Below, one piece after another: positions 24,165-31,841 of a stretch of 64,000 nt of DNA. The stretch comes from Enhydrobacter aerosaccus (GTDB taxonomy: Bacteria > Pseudomonadota > Alphaproteobacteria > Reyranellales > Reyranellaceae). The DNA lies in the NCBI GenBank assembly GCA_903832005.1, contig CAIKZO010000011.1, positions 1 to 64,000 of the forward strand, read 5' to 3'. Numbering within the stretch: position 1 is the first letter of the stretch; the number at the start of each line of letters is the position of its first letter. The notes under the pieces are model-generated. The model searched no databases. It was not told where the DNA came from and worked only from the letters and a program-made list of their open reading frames with translations. A program made the position numbers and the translations under genes.

Positions 24165-25169
24165 TCAAAGCGCGGGCATGACCTCTGCGGCAAACAGTTC
24201 GACCGAACGCCTGGATTCCTCGAACGACAGGTCGCCGAAAGCCATGCGGCACAGGCAGTAGTTGATGCCTGCAACATCATTGTCACGCTTCAGTCGGTCG
24301 CGGACCGTCGCGGGCGAGCCGGCGACGATGTAGCCGCCGTCCAGGGCCGCTTCGAACTCGGCGGGGATCATCTGGCGGGGCAGGCCGACGCCGTTGGCGC
24401 GCCACAGATGGATCAGCGCGTCGTACCATCGCGCGAAGGCGCGCCTGGCCGCGCTCTGGGCTTCCTTGTCGGTGTCGCCGACCACGATATGGCGGCTGAG
24501 ACCGATCGACGGCATCTCCGCCTCCGGCTTGCCCAGCGCCTTCCACGCCGCGCGGAAGCGGGCGGAGAACTGGCCGACGCCCTCGGCCTTCATGCCGACC
24601 ACCGTGTTGCAGCCCTGCTTGGCGAGGCGATCCGCACTCTCCAGTGAGTTGGCGCCGTACCACAGCGGCGGATACGGAAGCTGCACCGGCTGCATCTCCA
24701 TCGGCACGTTCTTGAAGGTGAAGTACTTGCCTGCATGATCGAGCTGCTTGTGCGTCAGGCCTTGCAGGATCACCTCGAGCGCCTCGGCGAAGCGCTCGGG
24801 TCCGGTCGCGGGATCGACGCCGTAATAGCCCACTTCGTACGGCGAGATGCCGCGACCGACACCCAGCTCGAGGCGGCCGTTGCTCATCTGGTCGAGCATG
24901 CAGATCTCGTCGATCAGCCGCAGCGGATGATAGAGGTTCACGGTGTAGACGAGCGGGCCGAAGCGCAGCGTCTTCGTGCGCTGGGCGACGGCTGCCAGGA
25001 AGACGCTGGGCGAGGGCGCCATGCCCAGCGGTGTCGCGTGATGCTCGGCCAGGTGATAGGCGTGGAAGCCGCTCTTCTCGTACAGCTCGATCAACTTCAG
25101 CCGATCCTCGAACTGCTGCCCGAGCGTGGAGGCGGCGCGGTCCATGTGATCGAAGACGCCGAATTTCAT
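24165..25169 (-). CDS. LLM-class flavin-dependent oxidoreductase (luciferase-like), copy 2
   Basis: A 334-residue paralogue of the downstream gene with HLAEHHATPLGMAPSP, LRFGPLVYTVNLYHPLRLID and ICMLDQMSNGRLELGVGRG. It ends AAEVMPAL, lacking the extra C-terminal tail of copy 1. Divergence between the copies is moderate, so the duplication is not recent. It starts 7 bp after the stop of the CoA-binding gene, forming one unit of CoA-binding protein, LLM copy 2 and LLM copy 1. Confidence 0.92.
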   Translation of the reverse strand: MKFGVFDHMDRAASTLGQQFEDRLKLIELYEKSGFHAYHLAEHHATPLGMAPSPSVFLAAVAQRTKTLRFGPLVYTVNLYHPLRLIDEICMLDQMSNGRLELGVGRGISPYEVGYYGVDPATGPERFAEALEVILQGLTHKQLDHAGKYFTFKNVPMEMQPVQLPYPPLWYGANSLESADRLAKQGCNTVVGMKAEGVGQFSARFRAAWKALGKPEAEMPSIGLSRHIVVGDTDKEAQSAARRAFARWYDALIHLWRANGVGLPRQMIPAEFEAALDGGYIVAGSPATVRDRLKRDNDVAGINYCLCRMAFGDLSFEESRRSVELFAAEVMPAL

Positions 25170-25176
25170 GGTCGGC

Positions 25177-25665
25177 CTACAGCGCGCGTTTCTTCGAGGT
25201 GATCACGCCGCTGGCGATGCCGTGCCATTCGATGGTGCCGGAGAGGCGGCTGTGTTCGATCTTGGGGCAGCGGTTCATCACTACCTTGAGGCCGGCATCC
25301 TCGGCGCGTTTGGCGGCGGCATCGTTGACCACGCCGAGCTGCATCCAGACGATTTTGGCGCCGTGCTTGATCGCCTCGTCGGTGATCGAGCCCGCGGCCT
25401 CGGAGTTGCGGAAAATGTCGACCATGTCGACTTTCTGTGGCAGCTCGTCGAGCGAGCCATAGACCTTCTGGCCCAGGATCTCCTGGCCCTTGGCGGCCGG
25501 ATTGACCGGGATCACCTTGTAGCCGCGGTCTAGCAGGTATTTCGCGGCGAAGAAGCTCGGCCGATTCCAGTTGGCCGACAGGCCGACCATGGCGATAGAC
25601 TTGGTCTCGCGCAGGATCTTGCGCAAATAAGAATCGTCGTAGCGATCGTGAACGATTGCAGACAT
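25177..25665 (-). CDS. CoA-binding domain protein (YccU-like)
   Basis: A 162-residue Rossmann-fold protein of the CoA_binding_2 family. The nucleotide-binding start is SIAMVGLSANWNRPSFFAA; VIPVNPAAKGQEILGQKVYG follows, then the conserved VVMNRCPKIE near the C-terminus. Physiological function in bacteria is not settled. The ATG at 25665 has no Shine-Dalgarno sequence, but a perfect TATAAT lies seven bases upstream, so the mRNA may be leaderless. Its start faces the ene-reductase start 13 bp away. Confidence 0.88.
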   Translation of the reverse strand: MSAIVHDRYDDSYLRKILRETKSIAMVGLSANWNRPSFFAAKYLLDRGYKVIPVNPAAKGQEILGQKVYGSLDELPQKVDMVDIFRNSEAAGSITDEAIKHGAKIVWMQLGVVNDAAAKRAEDAGLKVVMNRCPKIEHSRLSGTIEWHGIASGVITSKKRAL

Positions 25666-25671
25666 GGGAGC

Positions 25672-25677
25672 ATTATA
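25672..25677 (-). promoter_or_regulatory. TATAAT -10 element giving a probable leaderless mRNA
   Basis: On the minus strand TATAAT is followed by six bases and then the ATG at 25665, so transcription would start on or next to the start codon. No good -35 was found at 16-18 bp (best is ttcaaa at 25694-25699). This element lies in the ribosome-binding/start zone of the opposite gene. Confidence 0.6.
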
Positions 25678-25678
25678 C

Positions 25679-26836
25679 ATGGCGCCGCTGCTGTTTGAAC
25701 CGATCTCCATCCGCGATGTGATCTTCAAGAACCGCGTGGTGGTGGCCCCGATGCACCAGTACGCAGCCGAAAAGGGCTTCACGACCGACTGGCACCTGAT
25801 GAACGCGGGCCGCTATGCGGCGGGCGGCGCGGGGCTGGTGATCATGGAATCGACCAAGGTCGAGCGCCGCGGCTGCGGCACGGTCGGCGATCTCGGCATC
25901 TGGGACGATGCGCACATTCCCGGCCTCAAGCGCTGCGTCGACTTCATCAAACTGCATAACTCGGTTCCCGGGCTCCAGCTTGGCCACTCGGGCCGCAAGG
26001 CGCGGCGCTTCCGCCCGTGGGAAGGCGGCGCGCCGCTGGTCAATTCGCCCGACGTCTGGGATTGGGACGGCTGGGATATCGTGTCGTCGAGCGCGATGAA
26101 CAATCCCGCGAGCGATCCGATGCCGCGCGCGCGGACGCGCGCGGAGATCCCCGAGATGGTCGAGCGCTGGGGGCAGGGCGCGCGACGTGCGCACGAGGCG
26201 GGCTTCGAAGTGCTCGACCTACACATGGCGCATGGATATCTGATCCATCAGTTCCTCTCGCCCTTCTCCAACACGCGCAACGACGAGTACGGCGGCAGCG
26301 AGCAGAATCGCATGCGCTTCGCCATCGAGGTGGTGGAAAGCGTGCGCGCGCATTGGCCGGCTTCGAAGCCGCTGTTCGTGCGCTTCTCGGTCGAGGACGA
26401 TGCCGGCTGGGGGCCCGACCAGAGCGTGGCGCTGGCCAAGATCATCAAGCCAATGGGCGTCGACGTGATCGACTGCAGTTCGGGCGGCATGCGCGGCGCG
26501 CCGGTGGTGAGCACTGGGCCGGTGACCTATGGCTATCAGGTCCCGTACGCCGAACGGCTGCGCAAGGACGCGGACATCCTCAGCATGGCGGTCGGCTTGA
26601 TCGTGCATGCCGACCAGGCGGAGCAGATCCTGCAGGAGGGAAGGGCTGACCTGATCGCGCTGGGACGCGAGCTTCTCTACAATCCCAACTGGCCGATGGA
26701 TGCAGCGCAAAAGCTCGGCGTTGACAAGAATTTCGGCTCGGTGCCGCCGCCGCAGTCCTATTGGCTGTCCAAGCGTGCACAGTCTGTGAAGAGCGTCGTG
26801 CCGTCGACCTATGCGAAGGGCATCAACAGCTTGTGA
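25679..26836 (+). CDS. Old-yellow-enzyme-type NADH:flavin oxidoreductase/ene-reductase
   Basis: A 385-residue FMN TIM-barrel enzyme of the YqjM/2,4-dienoyl-CoA reductase branch. The substrate-binding pair is in HMAHGYLIHQFLSPFSNTRN followed by DEYGGSEQNR, and the FMN phosphate site is near ADLIALGRELLYNPNWP. At the redox-tuning position of YqjM Cys26, this protein has His (PMHQYAAEKG, H26), so flavin potential may differ. The ATG at 25679 follows GGGAG; an in-frame ATG at 25664 adds five residues. It is divergent from the CoA-binding gene with only 13 bp between starts. Confidence 0.92.
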   Translation: MAPLLFEPISIRDVIFKNRVVVAPMHQYAAEKGFTTDWHLMNAGRYAAGGAGLVIMESTKVERRGCGTVGDLGIWDDAHIPGLKRCVDFIKLHNSVPGLQLGHSGRKARRFRPWEGGAPLVNSPDVWDWDGWDIVSSSAMNNPASDPMPRARTRAEIPEMVERWGQGARRAHEAGFEVLDLHMAHGYLIHQFLSPFSNTRNDEYGGSEQNRMRFAIEVVESVRAHWPASKPLFVRFSVEDDAGWGPDQSVALAKIIKPMGVDVIDCSSGGMRGAPVVSTGPVTYGYQVPYAERLRKDADILSMAVGLIVHADQAEQILQEGRADLIALGRELLYNPNWPMDAAQKLGVDKNFGSVPPPQSYWLSKRAQSVKSVVPSTYAKGINSL

Positions 26837-26896
26837 CGGGCTTTTGGGCCGCCGCTGGCTAAGATCGCCGCCGAACTCGAACCGGTGGAGATCACC

Positions 26897-27433
26897 ATGA
26901 AGCGGACTGCCACTCTCGCTCTCTTGCTTGGCTGCGTTTTCGCGACGCCGTCTTTCGCGGCGCTCAAGCCCGGCGATGCCGCCCCTGACTTCACCGCCAA
27001 GGCGGCGCTGGGTGGCGACGAATTCACTTTCTCGCTTGCCAGTGCGCTGAAGAAGGGCCCGGTCGTCCTCTACTTCTTCCCCAAGGCCTTCACCAAGGGC
27101 TGCACGGCTGAGGCGCATGAGTTTGCCGAGGCCGCCGCGTCCTACACCGCCGCCGGCGCCACCTTGATCGGCATGTCGGCCGACGATATCGGCACGCTCC
27201 ATACTTTCTCGACGCAGGAATGCTCGGCCAAGTTCCCGGTCGCGGCCGATCCCGACCTGAAGGTCATCAACGCCTACGACACCAAGCTCGAGATGAAGCC
27301 CGGCATGACCGTGTCGGAGCGCACGTCCTATGTGATCGGTACCGACGGCAAGATCGTATACGCCTACACCAATCGCGACCCCGACAAGCATGTCGAGAAC
27401 ACGATGGCAGCCGTCAAGGCGCTGAAGAAGTAG
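26897..27433 (+). CDS. Exported Bcp/PrxQ-like peroxiredoxin, copy 1
   Basis: A 178-residue peroxiredoxin with a Sec-type signal peptide (LALLLGCVFATPSFAAL, cut about residue 21), so it acts in the periplasm. The AhpC/TSA fold shows FFPKAFTKGCTAEAHEFAEA with peroxidatic Cys69. The Bcp resolving Cys five residues later is replaced by His74; another Cys at 109 (TQECSAKF) could resolve, or an external thiol is used. The ATG at 26897 is preceded by GGTGGAG. A near-identical second copy follows 16 bp downstream. LLLGC also looks like a lipobox, so membrane anchoring is an alternative. Confidence 0.9.
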   Translation: MKRTATLALLLGCVFATPSFAALKPGDAAPDFTAKAALGGDEFTFSLASALKKGPVVLYFFPKAFTKGCTAEAHEFAEAAASYTAAGATLIGMSADDIGTLHTFSTQECSAKFPVAADPDLKVINAYDTKLEMKPGMTVSERTSYVIGTDGKIVYAYTNRDPDKHVENTMAAVKALKK

Positions 27434-27449
27434 GAAGAGGCATATTCAT

Positions 27450-27989
27450 ATGAAACGCGTAGCCGCTCTGGCTCTCCTGTTCGGCTGCGTCGTCGCAACA
27501 CCGTCCTTCGCGGCGCTGAAGCCGGGCGATGCCGCGCCCGATTTCACCGCCAAGGCGGCACTGGGCGGCGAGGAGTTCTCCTTCTCGCTCGCCAACGCGC
27601 TCAAGAAGGGCCCGGTGGTGCTCTATTTCTTCCCGAAGGCCTTCACCACCGGCTGCACCGCCGAGGCGCATGAGTTCGCCGAGGCTGCAGCCTCCTATAC
27701 CGCGGCCGGCGCCACTCTGATCGGCATGTCGGCCGACAGCATCGAGACGCTGCACACCTTCTCGACGCAGGAATGCTCGGCCAAGTTCCCGGTCGCTGCT
27801 GACCCCGACCTCAAGGTCATCCGCGCCTACGATTCGACGATGATCCGTATCGGCTCGCTCGGTATCTCCGACCGCATCTCCTACGTGATCGGCACCGACG
27901 GCAAGATCGTCTACGCCTATTCCGCCAGCGATCCCGACAAGCACGTCGAGAACACGCTCGCGGCGGTGAGGGCGCTCAAGAAGAACTAG
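27450..27989 (+). CDS. Exported Bcp/PrxQ-like peroxiredoxin, copy 2
   Basis: A 179-residue tandem paralogue of the upstream gene, nearly identical in the signal peptide, the GCTAEAHEFAEA active site and TQECSAKFPVAADPDLKV. The copies differ in the C-terminal 50 residues (IRAYDSTMIRIGSLGISDRI here), the likely substrate- or dimer-facing part. It too lacks the usual second Cys. The start is 16 bp after copy 1 with GAAGAGG as ribosome-binding site. The last 4 bp overlap the convergent ABC permease. Confidence 0.9.
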   Translation: MKRVAALALLFGCVVATPSFAALKPGDAAPDFTAKAALGGEEFSFSLANALKKGPVVLYFFPKAFTTGCTAEAHEFAEAAASYTAAGATLIGMSADSIETLHTFSTQECSAKFPVAADPDLKVIRAYDSTMIRIGSLGISDRISYVIGTDGKIVYAYSASDPDKHVENTLAAVRALKKN

Positions 27990-28777
27990 GGCGAAGCCGT
28001 CCTGTTCTGCTCGGCGCGCTTGCGGAGATAGTGCGCGGTGCCGAGAAGGATCGCGGTGAAGACGATCGTCAAGGTCGAGACCGCTGCGATCGTGGGATCG
28101 ATCGCGTAACGCAGGTCTTCCCACATGCGGCGCGGCAGGGTGACGGCGCCCTGGCCTGACAGGAACAGCGCCACGATCAGCTCGTCGAACGAGGTGATGA
28201 AGGCGAACAGCGCGCCCACGATCACGCCGGGCTGGATCAGCGGCAAGGTCACCTGGAAGAACGTGCCGCGTGGCGTGGCACCAAGGCTGAGCGCTGCCTG
28301 TTCGAGGCGCGGATCGATGCCGGCCAAGGTCGCCGTCACGCTGGTCACGACGAAAGGCACGGCGAGCGACGTGTGGGCGAGTACCAGCGCGATCGGCTTG
28401 CCGACCAGTCCATATTTCGAGAAGGCGTAGTAGACGCCGATCGAGACCACGATCACCGGCACGATCAACGGCGATAGGATCAGCCCCGACACCAGCACCT
28501 TGAGCGGGCGCGGGAGCTTGGCTAGGCCGAGCGCCGCCAGCGTTCCCAGGAACGTCGACAGCACCACGGTACAGGCCGCGACCCAGATGCTGAGCCAGGT
28601 GGGGGCCAGCCAGTTCTCGGCGCTGAAGTAGACGCGATACCATTTCAGGCTGAGGGCCGGCGGCGGGAAAGTGAGGTAGTTCGCCGACGAGAAGGAGACC
28701 GCGAACACGACGACGATCGGGAAGGCGAGGAAGAGGAGGATCAGCCCGACAAAGCTCTTCGGTAGAATCCCTCTCAT
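27986..28777 (-). CDS. ABC transporter permease (PotC/spermidine-type)
   Basis: A 263-residue inner-membrane subunit with six helices and the cytoplasmic EAA loop EQAALSLGATPRGTFFQVTL, which docks to the ATPase. The family matches the second permease of polyamine-type importers. Its ATG overlaps the stop of the upstream permease (ATGA). The in-frame extension to 29059 lies inside the upstream permease and is dropped. It is the last gene of a unit of monooxygenase, receptor, ATPase and two permeases. Confidence 0.93.
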   Translation of the reverse strand: MRGILPKSFVGLILLFLAFPIVVVFAVSFSSANYLTFPPPALSLKWYRVYFSAENWLAPTWLSIWVAACTVVLSTFLGTLAALGLAKLPRPLKVLVSGLILSPLIVPVIVVSIGVYYAFSKYGLVGKPIALVLAHTSLAVPFVVTSVTATLAGIDPRLEQAALSLGATPRGTFFQVTLPLIQPGVIVGALFAFITSFDELIVALFLSGQGAVTLPRRMWEDLRYAIDPTIAAVSTLTIVFTAILLGTAHYLRKRAEQNRTASP

Positions 28778-29619
28778 CGCGCGCTCATCTTGAAGGCGCT
28801 GCCGATGCCGGGCAGGCGGCGGCAGACGACGATGATGATCAGCGCTGTCGCCAGCAGCACGGTCGAAAGACAGGCGGCATAGGCCCAGTTGAGCTGGTCG
28901 ACCTGGTTGGCGATCAGCATGGACAGCGTGATATCGCGCGGGCCGCCCAGCATGGCGGGCGTGATGTAGAAGCCGAGCGACAGCACGAACACCAGCAGCC
29001 CGCCGGCCGCGACGCCGGGCACGGAGAGCGGCAAGGTGACCTGCAGGAAGGTTTTCCACGGCGGCGAGCCGAGGCCCGAGGCGGCGCGCGCCAGCGAGGG
29101 ATCGATCTGCCGCAGTGCATTGGCGATCGGCAGGATCATGTAGGGCAGCAGGATATGGATCATGCCGATGTAGACGGCGAGCGGCGTGTTGAGGATGCGC
29201 AGCGGCCTGTCGATCAGCCCGCTCGACATCAGCGCCTCGTTGATCAGCCCGTGGCGACCCAGCAGCACCATCCAGGCGTAGGAGCGCACCAGGACGCTGG
29301 TCCAGAACGGCAGCAGCACGACCACGAGGATCAATGGCGCCAATCGCTTGGACCGCACGAGCGCCAGCGCCACGGGGTAGCCCAACACCAGCGAACCCAG
29401 GGTGACGATGACGGCGGTGTAGAGCGTGTTCGATAAGGTGTTGAAGAACACCGTGTCGCTCATCAGCTCCTTGTAACGATCGATCGACCAGGTCGGGTCG
29501 TTCAGCGAGCGCAGCAGCATCGACGCGACTGGCAGGGCGTAGAGCACGACCATATAGATCACGAGTGGGGCGACCAGCAGGATTCCCGTTGTCGTCCTGA
29601 GCGAAGCGGAACTAGACAA
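28774..29619 (-). CDS. ABC transporter permease (PotB/spermidine-type)
   Basis: A 281-residue permease with six helices and the EAA loop ARAASGLGSPPWKTFLQVTL. The best start is a TTG at 29619 overlapping the ATPase stop by 8 bp, which gives a short cytoplasmic tail before helix 1 (GILLVAPLVIYMVVLYALPV). A longer frame to 29688 runs within the ATPase gene. The first ten or so codons coincide with a half copy of the REP-like repeat (29591-29612), so this N-terminus was probably shaped by repeat insertion. Confidence 0.88.
   Translation of the reverse strand: MSSSASLRTTTGILLVAPLVIYMVVLYALPVASMLLRSLNDPTWSIDRYKELMSDTVFFNTLSNTLYTAVIVTLGSLVLGYPVALALVRSKRLAPLILVVVLLPFWTSVLVRSYAWMVLLGRHGLINEALMSSGLIDRPLRILNTPLAVYIGMIHILLPYMILPIANALRQIDPSLARAASGLGSPPWKTFLQVTLPLSVPGVAAGGLLVFVLSLGFYITPAMLGGPRDITLSMLIANQVDQLNWAYAACLSTVLLATALIIIVVCRRLPGIGSAFKMSAR
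29591..29612 (+). repeat. Partial REP-like repeat inside the permease start
   Basis: Sequence gtcgtcctgagcgaagcgga followed by ac is a shorter member of the GTCGTCC...GCGAAGC repeat family seen at 17430-17469. It overlaps the start of the permease gene and the last base of the ATPase stop. Only one arm is present. Confidence 0.6.
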
Positions 29620-30712
29620 GAATCGTGTCCGCGACGGACCAGGCGATCTCGGCCTGTTCGCCCACGGTGCGGCGCCGGATCGCGGCACTCGACGGTTCCT
29701 TCAGCACCATCGACGTGCCGTCGGCAGCCTGCAGCATGTAGCGACAGCGCTCGCCGGCGAACACGGCTTCGGTGACGGTGACGCTCATGCGGTTCACGGT
29801 GGCAGAGTCGTGAGCGCCGTTGGCGAAGCGCAGGCGCTCGGGCCGCGTGGTCAGGGTCACCTGGGCGCCGCTGCCGGGGCGACCAGGGCAGAGCGCACGC
29901 ACGACGGCGCCCTGGCAGTCGGCGACGACGATGTCGCCTTCCATGCCGCGCACGGTGGCAGGCAGGAAATTGGATTCGCCGATGAAGCCCGCGACGAAGC
30001 GATTGCACGGCCGGTCGTAGAGATCCTCCGGACTGCCGATCTGCGCCACCAGCCCGTCGTTCATGACGGCGATGCGGTCAGACATGGTCAGCGCTTCTTC
30101 CTGGTCGTGCGTGACGTAGATGAAGGTGATGCCGAGATCGGCATGCAGGCGGCGCATCTCGAGCTGCAGGTTCTCGCGCAGTTGCTTGTCGAGCGCGCCC
30201 AGCGGCTCATCCATTAGCAGCAAGCGGGGCTGGAAGACGATCGCGCGGGCAAGTGCCACGCGCTGTTGCTGGCCGCCCGAGAGCTGGCGTGGGTAGCGGC
30301 CGCCGTAGCCGGGCAGGTGCACGAGTTCGAGCGCCTCGCCGACCAATTTGGTGCGCTCGGCCTTGGGAACGCCGCGCTGCTTCAGAGGGAAGCCGATGTT
30401 CTCGGCCACGGTGAGGTGCGGGAACAGCGCGTAGTTCTGGAACACCATGCCGATGTTGCGCTTGTGCGGCGGCATGGCGACGACCGATATGCCGTCGATC
30501 GCGATGTCGCCTTTCGTGGGCTGTTCGAAGCCCGCGATCATCATCAGGGTCGTGGTCTTGCCCGAACCGCTGGGGCCAAGCAGCGTCAGGAACTCGCCCG
30601 AACGGATGTCGAGCGACACGCCGTTCACCGCGCCGACGCGCTCGTAACTCTTCTCGAGGCCGGCCAGCGACACCGAGGCGCCGCGGCCGGTGGACGAGAC
30701 CGTGTCCCTCAC
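29612..30712 (-). CDS. ABC transporter ATP-binding protein (PotA-type, with TOBE domain)
   Basis: A 366-residue ATPase. Walker [12 protein letters not shown]-loop [15 protein letters not shown], signature [14 protein letters not shown], Walker [13 protein letters not shown] and the H-loop [11 protein letters not shown] are present, followed by a C-terminal TOBE-type regulatory domain (from about residue 245). The GTG start overlaps the receptor stop (GTGA, 30709-30712). The substrate is polyamine-like by family, but the operon also has a flavin monooxygenase, so another amine or chelator is possible. Confidence 0.94.
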   Translation of the reverse strand: MRDTVSSTGRGASVSLAGLEKSYERVGAVNGVSLDIRSGEFLTLLGPSGSGKTTTLMMIAGFEQPTKGDIAIDGISVVAMPPHKRNIGMVFQNYALFPHLTVAENIGFPLKQRGVPKAERTKLVGEALELVHLPGYGGRYPRQLSGGQQQRVALARAIVFQPRLLLMDEPLGALDKQLRENLQLEMRRLHADLGITFIYVTHDQEEALTMSDRIAVMNDGLVAQIGSPEDLYDRPCNRFVAGFIGESNFLPATVRGMEGDIVVADCQGAVVRALCPGRPGSGAQVTLTTRPERLRFANGAHDSATVNRMSVTVTEAVFAGERCRYMLQAADGTSMVLKEPSSAAIRRRTVGEQAEIAWSVADTILV

Positions 30713-31818
30713 CCGAGGAGCCACTTGTTGAAGCGCTCGACCACCTTGGCGCGATTGTCGATCCACCAATCGTAGTTGTAGCTGAGCAGCTGCGACTTGA
30801 TGGCGGGGGCGCTCGGCAGCACCTTGAGGCGTTCTTCGGAAAGGAACTCGTTCGAGCCGTTGTTGACCGAGCCGTAAGGGATGCCGAGCGAAATGCGCGC
30901 CTGCGGGATTGCCATGGTCGAGTAGGCCACGAACTTCTGGGCATTCGTCGCGTTCTTGGCGCCCTTGGGAATGCCCCAGGCATCGCGCTTCAGCAGGCCC
31001 TGGTTCCAGCTGATCTCGGCCTTCACGCCCGCGGCCTGGAGGGCGGCCATGCGGCCGTTCCACACGCTGGTCATGGTCACTTCGCGGTCGGTCAGCAGCT
31101 GGACCGGCATGGCGCCGGTGTCCCACCACTTGATCACGTCCTTCTTGATCTTGTCGTAGCTGGCGAAGGCCTTGTCGATGTCGATCGGGTAGATCTTGTC
31201 CATCGGCACGCCGGCCGCCATCAGCGCGAACTCGAGCTCGGGCCAGCCGCCGTTGCCGGTGCCGACCAGTGCGCGGTCCCCGGGGAATTTCTTGGTGTCC
31301 CAGAAATCGGCCCAGCCGTTGGGCGCGACGCCTTTGGTCGTATCGGAGCGGTAGCCGATGACCTGCGCCCACACCAGCATCTCGAGCCCGTATTCGAAGC
31401 GATAGGCCTTGTCGACGCCGTCATCGACCAGCGAGTAGTCGATCTTCTCGAAGTAATCGCCGGTCTTCATCAGGTTCATGATCGAGCCGCGGCTGAGCTG
31501 CGCCATGTCCCATTCGATGTTCTTGGTCTCGACCATCGCCTTGATCTTGGTCGGATCGGAACCGGCGAACGCCTTGACCTTGATGCCGGTGGCCTTCTCG
31601 AACGGCTCGAAATAGGCCTTCTGCTGGGTCTCTTGCATGGTGCCGCCAAAGGTGGCGATGCGCACTTCGCCTTCGCCCTTCAGGCTGTCGGGAATCTTGG
31701 TGAGCTCGGGCATGGTCTGGCCCCAGCCGTCGCGCAGGATGAACGGGGCCGACAGGCCGGTGCCGATCAGGCCGAGCGCGCTGCGCCGGCCAAAGCGCGT
31801 GATATTTTTCCTGTTCAT
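30709..31818 (-). CDS. ABC transporter substrate-binding protein (PotD-like), Tat-type signal
   Basis: A 369-residue periplasmic receptor with a twin-arginine signal (ITRFGRRSALGLIGTGLSAP; the RR lies about residue 11-12), followed by a PotD/PotF-type fold: EGEVRIATFGGTMQETQQKA, AFAGSDPTKIKAMVE, and DTKKFPGDRALVGTGNGGWP. The RR-signal means folded export is likely. The gene lies 23 bp after a DszA/NtaA-type monooxygenase gene, so it probably feeds that enzyme's substrate into the cell. Confidence 0.92.
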   Translation of the reverse strand: MNRKNITRFGRRSALGLIGTGLSAPFILRDGWGQTMPELTKIPDSLKGEGEVRIATFGGTMQETQQKAYFEPFEKATGIKVKAFAGSDPTKIKAMVETKNIEWDMAQLSRGSIMNLMKTGDYFEKIDYSLVDDGVDKAYRFEYGLEMLVWAQVIGYRSDTTKGVAPNGWADFWDTKKFPGDRALVGTGNGGWPELEFALMAAGVPMDKIYPIDIDKAFASYDKIKKDVIKWWDTGAMPVQLLTDREVTMTSVWNGRMAALQAAGVKAEISWNQGLLKRDAWGIPKGAKNATNAQKFVAYSTMAIPQARISLGIPYGSVNNGSNEFLSEERLKVLPSAPAIKSQLLSYNYDWWIDNRAKVVERFNKWLLG

Positions 31819-31841
31819 GCTGCCCCCAAGGTTTGTCCCGG

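Noticed and set aside
26219..28643. Minus-strand frames opposite the ene-reductase and peroxiredoxins
   Set aside because: They have Arg/His-rich shadow composition and repeat each other only because the two peroxiredoxin genes are duplicates.
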